The position numbers and the translations under genes are program-made. This document shows, in pieces, positions 45,380-53,501 of a stretch of DNA of 64,000 nucleotides (the first letter of the stretch is position 1; the number at the start of each line of letters is the position of its first letter). A model generated the notes under the pieces. That model saw only the letters and a program-made list of their open reading frames with translations. It made no database searches and was not told the DNA's origin. The stretch is from Mesorhizobium sp. L-8-3 (GTDB lineage Bacteria > Pseudomonadota > Alphaproteobacteria > Rhizobiales > Rhizobiaceae). The stretch spans positions 620,001 to 684,000 of the forward strand of contig NZ_AP023262.1 in assembly GCF_016756615.1 (NCBI RefSeq). Direction: 5' to 3'.

Positions 45380-46165
45380 TCAGTTCAGGTTTCCGGTACC
45401 CTTCGAAGAAAGATGCGAGAGCTCGAGCCGGCCTGGCGCAATGGTCTTTGACTGAAACATCTGTTGCTCGGCAGCGCGGAACATTTCGGCGAAATACACC
45501 TCGTCGCGATAGATGACGCCACCGATGCTGACGCTCAGCACCTGCTCGACCCCCTGCGGCGCAAAGTAGGCATTTGCAACGGCCGCACGGATGCGCTCGC
45601 CCACTTCCACTGCATTTTCCTCGCTGGCGCCCGGCAGGAAAACTCCGAATTCGCTGACGCCGACACGTCCCACCACATCGCTGCTGCGGACCGAGGAGCG
45701 GATCACCGAGGCGACGCAACGCAGGGCTTCGTCGCCCCAGTTATGGCCAAAGCGGACATTCAGGGAAGTCAGATGCTCCACGTCGATGACAAGCAGGGCA
45801 CCTTGATTGTGCTGGGCCGGCCTCCTGCGCTCCACGGCGACCGAACTGTCGACGAGCGAGGAGAATGCGCTGCCGGTGACGCATTGAGTTACGCGATCGA
45901 ATGCCGACAGATGATTGACCTCATGCACCAGACGCCGGATCTTGCCCTGCATCAATGCCAGGAGGGAAAACAGCGGAACCGCGACGACCAGGGGAATGAC
46001 AACAGCTGTTATCAGGCTGCGATTGAACGGATGGATATCGTCGCCGAAGAGCAGCGCATAGTTGAGCAGCAGGGAAAGGGCGAGACAGCCGAGTGTTCCC
46101 GGCACGACCAACCGGGCAACTCCCCACCAGTCCACACCGAGGAATGCCGATTCTCGCTTTGCCAA
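45380..46165 (-). CDS. Membrane protein with degenerate GGDEF domain
   Basis: This 261-residue protein has two membrane segments (residues about 12-36 and 46-70), then a short helix and a GGDEF-type domain (residues about 95-245, ALLVIDVEHLTSLNVRFGHN and later VSIGGVIYRDE). The active-site loop reads RVGVSEF near residue 167, where RxGGDEF is expected, so the second glycine and the aspartate are lost. Diguanylate cyclase activity is therefore doubtful; it may bind a nucleotide or a partner instead. No EAL domain follows, so it is not a LapD. A TTG at 46165 after GGAGG is the only reasonable start. It is divergent from the type I secretion operon. Confidence 0.85.
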   Translation of the reverse strand: MAKRESAFLGVDWWGVARLVVPGTLGCLALSLLLNYALLFGDDIHPFNRSLITAVVIPLVVAVPLFSLLALMQGKIRRLVHEVNHLSAFDRVTQCVTGSAFSSLVDSSVAVERRRPAQHNQGALLVIDVEHLTSLNVRFGHNWGDEALRCVASVIRSSVRSSDVVGRVGVSEFGVFLPGASEENAVEVGERIRAAVANAYFAPQGVEQVLSVSIGGVIYRDEVYFAEMFRAAEQQMFQSKTIAPGRLELSHLSSKGTGNLN

Positions 46166-46614
46166 CTCTGTGTTCCTCCGTTTGCCTCCCCTGTCTTGCA
46201 CGTCCGTATGTAGTCTTCGTTTCCTTTGGCCGACAAATTTGAATGATCTGAACTCGGCGTCGGCGCCGCACTCGGCCGGGCGCCCGTGACAGATGATCGT
46301 TCGGGACGTGCGGCTATGTGTACGATTTGTATAAAGCCGGGAAGCGCAGCTGACAAATGTTGTCACCCCTGTCCGAGGGCCATGTCGAAGATACTGCCGC
46401 CGGCGGTTTCTTCAAAATGTAGAGGACGGAGGTCAATGAATGTTGCCTTTGGGCCACATTTCTCTTTCAAACGGATTTTTTTCCGGGGACGTTAGATCAT
46501 TGTTTTGTAATTTCATGTTGCAATCCGGCGTTCCCGTCGTAGTGGATGGTTGGGGCTGAATTCGAAGGGCTGCCCAGACGCAAGGCGCAGCCGAAGTATA
46601 TGGGGTGGGATAGA
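46166..46614. other. Divergent promoter region upstream of the type I secretion operon
   Basis: No gene is seen. The stretch 46400-46540 is clearly A/T-richer than its surroundings (TTTTTTTCC and TTGTTTTGTAATTTC), as expected of a regulated promoter. It contains the symmetric site at 46351-46365. Confidence 0.55.
46351..46365. promoter_or_regulatory. Symmetric site TGACAA-ATG-TTGTCA
   Basis: Perfect six-base arms surround a three-base spacer, between the degenerate GGDEF gene and the TolC gene. Its place in the divergent promoter region makes a regulator binding site likely; the protein is unknown. Confidence 0.45.
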
Positions 46615-48063
46615 ATGCCGTCTAGGATCGCTAAAATTCTTGGTCGCGCCGCTATGGTGCTGACGGCAACGACTTTCCTGTCGACCGGGTCTGCCTCGGC
46701 CCTGACGCTTAAGGAAGCGATCGCCGTGGCCCTGGAGTCCAATCCGGAGATTGGGCAGGCCATCGAGAACCGCGAGGCAATCGAGTTTGAACTGCGTCAG
46801 GCCAAAGGCCTTTACCTGCCGAGTATCGATCTCCAGGCGGCTGCCGGCGCACGTCTCCTGGACGGTCCCGGGCGCCGGGCCCTTTCGATCGAGGATGACC
46901 CGCTCTATCCTACGGAAGCTGGAGTCGTCGTCTCTCAGAAGCTGTTCGACAACGGCGCGAGGCGGGCCGAAGTGAACAGGCAGGCTTCGCGCGTCGACGG
47001 CGCATCCTTCAGGGTTTTGGAACGATCGGAATTCGTCGCACTGAACATCACGCGCGAATATTTCGAGTATATCCTGCAAGGGTCGATCGTTGAGGAAGCG
47101 CGCAAGAACCTGGCCTTCCATCAGTCGATCCTTGGCGATATCCGCGAGGGCATCGAGGGCGGCGCCCTGACGGACGCCGACCGGCAGCAGGCGGAAGAGC
47201 GCCTATATGCCGCCGAGGCAAGGCTGATAGAGGCGACCGAGGCGCTGGAGACGGCTAGGATCAGCTTCTACAAGCTGGTCGGCAAGCCGCTGACCAACGC
47301 CAAACAGCCCGGCTCGGTTGCAAAGGCGTTGCCTGGATCGCTGGATACGGCGATCGGGATCGCGCGCAGGAACAACCCGCGCGTCCACATAGCGAGCAGC
47401 GACATCGATGCCGCCACCGCCATGGTCAATTCCGCACGGGCGAAATATGGACCCGAGATCGTCGCGGAAGGGTCCGCGCGCGCCGGAAACGACATCGACG
47501 GCATCGATGGGCGGACGTCGACTGTCGAGGGCCGTATCGTCCTGCGGTGGAATCTTTACCGGGGCGGCATAGACAAGGCGAATGAGCAGGAGCAGATTCG
47601 CCGGGCGAGCGAACAGCGCTTGGTCCTTCACCAGGTGCACCGCGAGATCGAGGAAGCCGTCAGGGTATCCTGGGAGAGGCGCATCCGCCAGTCCGAACTG
47701 GCGGGGACGCTCCGCCTGCAGGCTGCAACCAACGACAAGCTCGTCCGCTCCTACAGGGAACAATTCGACGTCGGACAGCGATCGCTGCTGGACGTGCTCG
47801 ACGCACAGAACACACGGTTCAATACGGCTACGCTCGCCGATACGGCGGCCTTTGCGTCGTTGTTCGCCGAGTATCGTCTCCTTGCCGCCACGGGACAGCT
47901 GCTTTCGACGCTTAATCTCTCGGCGGCGAAACAGTCCAAAGCCTACGCCCGCGACGAATTCAACGTGCCGGAAACGCCGGATACCGAAACATATGCGCGC
48001 GTGCCTTCCGAACAGAAGAACGATCTTCCGTTCGATATCCTGGCGCCGATCAGAAAGAAGTAA
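46615..48063 (+). CDS. TolC-family outer-membrane channel of type I secretion
   Basis: This 482-residue protein has a signal peptide (cut near GSASA, about residue 29) and the repeated helical-hairpin pattern of outer membrane efflux proteins (LTLKEAIAVALESNPEIGQA at the mature start, YREQFDVGQRSLLDVLDAQN near residue 385). It makes the tunnel through the outer membrane and corresponds to LapE in Lap systems. The start at 46615 gives the best signal peptide. It is the first gene of the secretion operon, 39 bases ahead of the ABC exporter. Confidence 0.94.
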   Translation: MPSRIAKILGRAAMVLTATTFLSTGSASALTLKEAIAVALESNPEIGQAIENREAIEFELRQAKGLYLPSIDLQAAAGARLLDGPGRRALSIEDDPLYPTEAGVVVSQKLFDNGARRAEVNRQASRVDGASFRVLERSEFVALNITREYFEYILQGSIVEEARKNLAFHQSILGDIREGIEGGALTDADRQQAEERLYAAEARLIEATEALETARISFYKLVGKPLTNAKQPGSVAKALPGSLDTAIGIARRNNPRVHIASSDIDAATAMVNSARAKYGPEIVAEGSARAGNDIDGIDGRTSTVEGRIVLRWNLYRGGIDKANEQEQIRRASEQRLVLHQVHREIEEAVRVSWERRIRQSELAGTLRLQAATNDKLVRSYREQFDVGQRSLLDVLDAQNTRFNTATLADTAAFASLFAEYRLLAATGQLLSTLNLSAAKQSKAYARDEFNVPETPDTETYARVPSEQKNDLPFDILAPIRKK

Positions 48064-48102
48064 TCTCCGCCTCGGGTCTCCCGAAAGGAGCACGGGTCGA
48101 CC

Positions 48103-50238
48103 GTGAACGAGTCGCCACACATAGGTGCACAGACCGACATTTTTCGGTCGTGCTTCGCCTCGGTCGCCTCCTTTCTGGGGCGGCCCGGTGCGGAGTCTGT
48201 CCTGTTTTCGGGAATCCCGCTCGCCGGCAACACGATCGAGATCGATGAAGTGCGCCACATGGCCGAACGCATCGGCCTCCAGACCCAGACCTTTTCGCAT
48301 CGCGATTTTCAGCGCAACCGCTTCGAACTGCCTGCCATCGTCTTCAGATCGGGCCAGCCGCCCCTGGCCTTGCTGGCCGAGCAAGGCGACGGCGCCTCCT
48401 TTCTGACCGGGGTTCAGACCGATGGGCGCACCGAGATCGGCAGGTCGGAACTCCAGCGCGAGCCGATCGCGGTGGGCATCGGCTTCTCACTGAACTACGG
48501 CAACGCTTCGGAAGAGATGCGTGTCGGCACGGCAGAGAAGATCGAGAAGCGACATTGGCTCGCGGGAACCGTCGGCGCCTTCTGGCGATCCTATGCGAAG
48601 GTGGCGCTTGCCGCGATCTTCATCAATCTTCTCGCCATCGCCTCGCCGATCTTCACGATGAACGTCTACGACCGGATCCTCCCCAACAAGGCGGTCGCCA
48701 CGCTTTGGGTTCTGGCGCTCGGGGTCGCGACCGCGATCGTTTTCGACCTGCTGCTGAAGACGGCCCGCGCCGCCCTGATCGATTATGCCGGGCGAAAGGC
48801 CGACCTGAAGATATCCTACCTTCTGTTCGAGAAGGTGCTGAACACCTCGCTCTCCGCGCGGCCGATGTCGACCGGCGAGTATGCCAATCGGGTAAGTCAA
48901 TATGAGTTCGTCCGCGAGTTCTTCACGTCGAACACGATCAGCGTGCTCATCGACACTGTTTTCATCTTCATTTTTCTTGCCGTGATCTACGCCATCGCCG
49001 GCTGGCTGGTGATCATTCCGGCCCTCGCATTGGCGGCGAGCGTTGCGGTGGGTCTCGTCGTGCAGCAACGCATCGGCAAGAGAGTGGCCGCCTCGATGAA
49101 TGAGGCGGCGCAGCGGCAGGCGCTGCTGGTCGAATCCATCTCGACGGTGGAGACCATAAAGTCGCTTCAGGCGGAAGCATATCTTCTGCGGAAATGGCGC
49201 GAGCATTCCAAGAACGCCGCCAACACCTCCGAAAAGATCAAGCAGCTTTCCGCAAGCGCGGCCAATATCGCGCAGTTCATCCAGCAACTGGTGACTGTTG
49301 CCATCGTGGTGGCAGGTGCATACGCATTCGAGGCCGGAGACATCACCACCGGCGCCATCATCGCAAGCGTGATGCTGTCTGGCCGCGCCGTGGCGCCGCT
49401 TGGCCAGATCGCGATGACGCTCGCCCGCCTCCGTCAGGCGATGATGTCGCTTCGCGTGCTGAACGCGATCATGGCGCAGCCCGAGGATGTTCCGGACACG
49501 ATCGGTTTCGTCAATCGGAAGATCAGTGCGGGCGCCCTGACCCTTCGAAACGTGACTTTTGCCTATCCCGGCTCGGACGTGCCCGTTCTCAACGGGATCA
49601 ATCTTTCCGTGCGGCCCGGCGAGCGCGTCGGCATCATCGGCCGCATAGGGTCGGGCAAGACGACGCTCGGCCGGCTGATCGCCAGGCTGTTCCTTCCGGC
49701 CGCCGGAGAAGTTCTGATCGACGGGATCGACATTCGTCAGTATCACCCCGCCGAGGTGCGCGCCGCCGTCGGCGTGGTGGCTCAGGCCGGAGACCTGTTC
49801 TCCGGCACGGTCAAGGATAACCTCCTGATGGCCAAGCCGGACGCTACGGACGAAGAGATAATTGAAGCGGCACGCGCGAGCGGTGTCGACGAATTCGTTT
49901 CCCGCCATCCACGCGGCTATGACATGAATGTCGGGGAGCGAGGCAATAATCTTTCGGGAGGCCAGAAGCAAGCGGTGGCGATTGCCAGGCTGCTGCTCAC
50001 CAAACCCAGGATCGTCTTCCTCGACGAGCCGTCCGGCTCGATGGACCTGGCGTCGGAACGGCTGCTTATTCGTCAACTGAGGAGCGCGTTCGACAGCGGC
50101 ACGACGATCATTATCTCGACACACCGCTACAGCATGCTCGAACTGGTGGATCGGCTTATCGTCATCGATCAGGGCAAGATCGTAGCGGATGGACCCAAGG
50201 ATCAGGTTATCCAGTCCATGCAAAAAGCCGGAAGATAG
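48103..50238 (+). CDS. Type I secretion ABC exporter (LssB/LapB type)
   Basis: This 711-residue inner-membrane exporter has a peptidase-C39-like domain at about 1-135, a six-helix membrane domain at about 145-440 and an ATPase domain with Walker A GRIGSGKTTLG near 512, signature LSGGQKQAVAIAR near 616 and Walker B IVFLDEPSGSMD near 636. The C39-like domain keeps a cysteine (RSCFASVASFLG) but lacks the expected histidine, so it does not cut a leader and instead fits large RTX substrates as in LapB and LssB. The start is a GTG at 48103. Confidence 0.94.
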   Translation: MNESPHIGAQTDIFRSCFASVASFLGRPGAESVLFSGIPLAGNTIEIDEVRHMAERIGLQTQTFSHRDFQRNRFELPAIVFRSGQPPLALLAEQGDGASFLTGVQTDGRTEIGRSELQREPIAVGIGFSLNYGNASEEMRVGTAEKIEKRHWLAGTVGAFWRSYAKVALAAIFINLLAIASPIFTMNVYDRILPNKAVATLWVLALGVATAIVFDLLLKTARAALIDYAGRKADLKISYLLFEKVLNTSLSARPMSTGEYANRVSQYEFVREFFTSNTISVLIDTVFIFIFLAVIYAIAGWLVIIPALALAASVAVGLVVQQRIGKRVAASMNEAAQRQALLVESISTVETIKSLQAEAYLLRKWREHSKNAANTSEKIKQLSASAANIAQFIQQLVTVAIVVAGAYAFEAGDITTGAIIASVMLSGRAVAPLGQIAMTLARLRQAMMSLRVLNAIMAQPEDVPDTIGFVNRKISAGALTLRNVTFAYPGSDVPVLNGINLSVRPGERVGIIGRIGSGKTTLGRLIARLFLPAAGEVLIDGIDIRQYHPAEVRAAVGVVAQAGDLFSGTVKDNLLMAKPDATDEEIIEAARASGVDEFVSRHPRGYDMNVGERGNNLSGGQKQAVAIARLLLTKPRIVFLDEPSGSMDLASERLLIRQLRSAFDSGTTIIISTHRYSMLELVDRLIVIDQGKIVADGPKDQVIQSMQKAGR

Positions 50239-50271
50239 ACCTTCGGTTCCGGGGCTTGCGAAGGTGAGGGT

Positions 50272-51561
50272 ATGATAGTCAACGATGATCGGCCGCCGCT
50301 TCTTGCGAGTGCGCCAATATTCATCATCGGGGCGTTGTTCGTGGCGTTTGCGCTTTGGGCATCTTTTGCCGAGGTGGACGAGATCGCGCGCGGCGACGGC
50401 CGGGTCATTCCGGCTTCGAAGACCCAGATCATCCAGGCCAGCGAACCCGGAGTCGTCGAGGAGATCGCCGTCAAGCCCGGCCAGGTGGTGAAGAAAGGGG
50501 ACCTGCTGATCAGGCTGGACAACACGCTTTCGACGTCCTCCCTCGGCGAGCAGCAGGCGAAGGCCCGCAGCCTGAAAGCCAAGATCGCCCGGCTGAAGCA
50601 CGAGGAAGGCGGCAACATCGGCGATCCGTTCCAGTGCCCCGACGAGATCGTTTCGGCAGTCCCGGAAATCTGCGCCAACGAGCAGAGGCTCCTGGTTGCT
50701 CGCCGCGACAATTTCGAAACCAAGCTTTCGGTCCTCCGGTCGCGTCTCGACCAGAGGAGGAAGGAGCTCGACGAGGCCGAGGCGAACAATGAACGTTTGG
50801 CCCAGAACCTTGCTGCCAGCGACGAGGAGGCCAAGCTGGTCGCATCCATGGTCAAGCGCGGCCTGATGGCAAGGACCGAGCAGATCCGGGTCGATCGCGA
50901 ACAGACGGAAATGCGTGGGCAGCTCAAGCTCGCAGGCGAAACCATGAAGCGCTCGCAAGCTGCCATCACCGAGGCCGAACTGCAGGTCAACGAACTGTCG
51001 CTGGACCTGCAGCAGCAGGCGCTGGATGAACTTACCCAGGCGATCGCCGAACTGTCGGTGGTCGAAGAGACGATCAGGGGCGCCACCGACCGTGTCGCGC
51101 GCACCGATATCCGCTCTCCGGTCGACGGCATCGTCAATACGCTTGATCTCAATACGCTCGGTGCATTCGTTCAACCGGGTGCGGTCGTCGCGGGTATCGT
51201 CCCGACATCGGAGACGCTGCTGGTCGAGGCGCGCATTTCGCCGCGCGACGTCGCCTTCGTCCAGCCCGGCCAGCACGCGCTCATCAAGATCACGGCTTAC
51301 GACTTTTCGATTTTCGGCGGCCTGGACGGCAAGGTCTCCACCGTGAGCGCCGACAGTCTCGTCAATACCGAGACGGGAGAACCCTATTATGAGGTGAGGG
51401 TCGCGACCGACAGTTCGTCGCTCAAGAAGGGCGACAAGTCCTACTCCATCATTCCCGGAATGATCAGTACGGTGGAAATCATGACAGGTCGCAAGACCAT
51501 TTTGAGCTACCTGTTGAAGCCGATCAACAAGGCGCGTGACGAGGCGTTGCGTGAGCGGTGA
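50272..51561 (+). CDS. HlyD-family periplasmic adaptor of type I secretion
   Basis: This 429-residue membrane-fusion protein has one membrane helix near residues 12-32 (FIIGALFVAFALWASFAE) and a lipoyl-like half (VEEIAVKPGQVVKKGDLLIR). A long coiled coil follows at about 90-270, then the second lipoyl half (TDIRSPVDGIVNTLDLNTLG) and a beta domain. It bridges exporter and TolC channel and corresponds to LapC. Its stop overlaps the next gene by 11 bases. Confidence 0.95.
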   Translation: MIVNDDRPPLLASAPIFIIGALFVAFALWASFAEVDEIARGDGRVIPASKTQIIQASEPGVVEEIAVKPGQVVKKGDLLIRLDNTLSTSSLGEQQAKARSLKAKIARLKHEEGGNIGDPFQCPDEIVSAVPEICANEQRLLVARRDNFETKLSVLRSRLDQRRKELDEAEANNERLAQNLAASDEEAKLVASMVKRGLMARTEQIRVDREQTEMRGQLKLAGETMKRSQAAITEAELQVNELSLDLQQQALDELTQAIAELSVVEETIRGATDRVARTDIRSPVDGIVNTLDLNTLGAFVQPGAVVAGIVPTSETLLVEARISPRDVAFVQPGQHALIKITAYDFSIFGGLDGKVSTVSADSLVNTETGEPYYEVRVATDSSSLKKGDKSYSIIPGMISTVEIMTGRKTILSYLLKPINKARDEALRER

Positions 51562-52177
51562 GAGCCCTTTGCCGGAACGGTTGCTTCCTCCGCCTCCGGA
51601 CGAGGACCTGCGACCGGAATTTCGTGCCGTGGCGCGAGGGAACGTCCGCTACGGGATCAAGCTGGAACGACCCTTCTGGAGCTGCCTCAAGCGGCTGGCG
51701 CAGAGCCGAAATGCCACCATCGGCATGCTCGTCGACGAACTGGCGCGCCATCGCGGCAATGGCGGCAATCTGACCTCGGCCATTCGTGTGGTCTGTCTCA
51801 GCTGGCTCGCCGAACAGAATGCGGAACTGGCGCAACTGGCGTCGCAGAAGGTGACAAACGCCCTGATCATGGCGTGCCCGTCCCCCGCATTCGCGCTATC
51901 GTCCGCCAAGAGGATCGTCACCTTCAACCAGCCGTTTCAGCTGCTGATCCGGCGCCAGTTGCCAACGGTTTTCGGCGACGAGACGCGCCAGGAGCTCAAA
52001 CTCGCGCTCGACCTCAACGTCGTCGATATCTTTCAAAGGCTCGCGCACAATCCGGACGCTCCGGTGGTCACGGGTTTCGTCCTGGGTCTGGGCGAAAGGA
52101 GATACCGGGGCCAGCTGAACGCGGTCAGGGCACCAGTGAAGGACAACGAACTTCTGATCGCCTATATTATCGGTTGA
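51551..52177 (+). CDS. Ribbon-helix-helix domain protein in the secretion operon
   Basis: This 208-residue protein has a ribbon-helix-helix region of the RHH_4 kind at about 28-85 (RYGIKLERPFWSCLKRLAQS, then TIGMLVDELARHRGNGGNLT). Its C-terminal half looks like a PAS-type fold (SAKRIVTFNQPFQLLIRRQL), though this is weaker. Such proteins bind DNA as dimers. As the last gene of the secretion operon, it may regulate the operon or the adhesin. A GTG at 51551 that overlaps the HlyD gene is preferred to the upstream ATG at 51536, because coupling to the HlyD stop is then normal. Confidence 0.75.
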   Translation: MSGESPLPERLLPPPPDEDLRPEFRAVARGNVRYGIKLERPFWSCLKRLAQSRNATIGMLVDELARHRGNGGNLTSAIRVVCLSWLAEQNAELAQLASQKVTNALIMACPSPAFALSSAKRIVTFNQPFQLLIRRQLPTVFGDETRQELKLALDLNVVDIFQRLAHNPDAPVVTGFVLGLGERRYRGQLNAVRAPVKDNELLIAYIIG

Positions 52178-52197
52178 CCGGACCGGCGACCGATTCA

Positions 52198-53184
52198 CTA
52201 CAGCGAATTGATCGCCGCCCTGAGCTTGAAGTCGGCGCTGCCACTGGTCGATGGCCTGTCCGCGGTCTCCGGGCCTTCGCCTGGCGCGACACTCCCGAAC
52301 CCTCCATCTATTCGTGCAAGCTGACCGCTTACCGATCGGGAGCCGTGGATCCAGGCTCTTTCGGTGCTCAATGAATAAAGTGGAACATAGCTCGTCAGGG
52401 CGGTGTCTTTGCGGACTTCGTTGCTGAGATTGTCGAGTACGTAATTCCCATTGCTCGTCGATACGGACAGCACGGCGTGGAAGACCTGCCGATGACTGTC
52501 GTGCAGGATGACAAGGGACATGCTTTGAAGAGGAACGCCGATGCGAGCCAGCCCTGCCATTTTCAGGATCGCATAGTCCTCGCAGTCTCCTGACCTCAGC
52601 GAAAGGGTCTCGTCGGGTGTGGCCCAATGATCCAGTGCGCCGTAATTGGCCCTGTCCCTGCTGTATTTGACGAGTGCGTTCACCCTGACATTGACGAGCG
52701 CGAGCTTCTGAAAGAAGCCTTTGGTGTCAGCGTCGCGAAGTATTGCATCCATCTTCGGATCGACGCACGAACCGCGCGCCATGCACGCATTGATCCGCTG
52801 ATAGATTGGTCGCCAGCGGGAGGAGATCGGGAAATTCTTCATGGGGATGGCGACCGAACCGAAGACACCCCCGACAACCGCCGAAGTCGTCATCATGTCG
52901 ACCTCCTCGTGCCCCTTCCGGGAAAGCGGCGCCTCGACCGAATACGGAACTGCTGTTCCAATGCGAATGGCAGGGACGCTTGCCTCATCAACGCCTGGTC
53001 GGGCGAGCGGAACGCCCCCGAGAATCTCCGCATAGCCAAGCCGGAGTGCCGCTCCCGCAGGGGTCGCCGCCGGGCCGTCGCCAGCGGCCACGCGCTCCGA
53101 AGTCACCCCCACCGCCATCACGACCCCAAGCGCGGACAGGCAGATGCGAAAGACTTTCCCGACGCTCGAACATTTTATTGACAT
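52198..53184 (-). CDS. LapG-like periplasmic transglutaminase-fold cysteine protease
   Basis: This 328-residue protein belongs to the bacterial transglutaminase-like cysteine proteinases. The catalytic triad is intact: Cys near residue 201 (RSGDCEDYAI), His near 236 (VFHAVLSV) and Asp near 251 (YVLDNLSN). An N-terminal signal peptide (FRICLSALGVVMAVGV) sends it to the periplasm. LapG proteases of this family cut large adhesins after a TA or AA pair in [TAP]AAG sites and so release biofilm cells. It lies head to head with the giant adhesin and tail to tail with the exporter operon, which makes the adhesin the obvious target. The start at 53184 follows AGGGTGA. Confidence 0.87.
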   Translation of the reverse strand: MSIKCSSVGKVFRICLSALGVVMAVGVTSERVAAGDGPAATPAGAALRLGYAEILGGVPLARPGVDEASVPAIRIGTAVPYSVEAPLSRKGHEEVDMMTTSAVVGGVFGSVAIPMKNFPISSRWRPIYQRINACMARGSCVDPKMDAILRDADTKGFFQKLALVNVRVNALVKYSRDRANYGALDHWATPDETLSLRSGDCEDYAILKMAGLARIGVPLQSMSLVILHDSHRQVFHAVLSVSTSNGNYVLDNLSNEVRKDTALTSYVPLYSLSTERAWIHGSRSVSGQLARIDGGFGSVAPGEGPETADRPSTSGSADFKLRAAINSL

Positions 53185-53501
53185 CGCGCTCACCCTGTTT
53201 TGGTGAACGGTACCGATGTTCTCCAAACTTATCGGAAAGGAATCTGGAAAACGGATATAGAAAGCTTTCGATCTATTTTGCTTAAAATTGACTCCAGATT
53301 TTTGTCTTCATTTACCGTAACGGCAGGTTGGGATCGGCCTGAAGACGGCATTGCATACTATGGTATATAGGATGAATTTACGATATCGAAATTTTCCATT
53401 GAATGCATATCCCATTATATGTTGTCCGTCAGCCTGCGGTTGCAATTCATCCAATAAACCTGTTTCGTCGGCCAAAATTGTTGTTTGTGGGGTGGGCTGT
53501 C
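53185..53501. other. Divergent A/T-rich promoter region of the adhesin and LapG-like gene
   Basis: No gene is seen. The stretch is markedly poorer in GC than both neighbours. It contains an almost perfect palindrome built on CGATATCG (53375-53393, with one extra A) and a TATGGTATATAGG stretch that could serve as a -10 region. GGGGTGGG precedes the adhesin start at 53502. Confidence 0.55.

Noticed and set aside
45380-46165. An active diguanylate cyclase
   Set aside because: The GGDEF loop is RVGVSEF, lacking the second glycine and the aspartate needed for metal and substrate binding.
48103-48510. An active C39 leader peptidase, which would suggest a bacteriocin exporter
   Set aside because: A cysteine is present, but the catalytic histidine region (N/H-H-F-V) reads QPPLALL, and the neighbours are RTX proteins, not small leader peptides.
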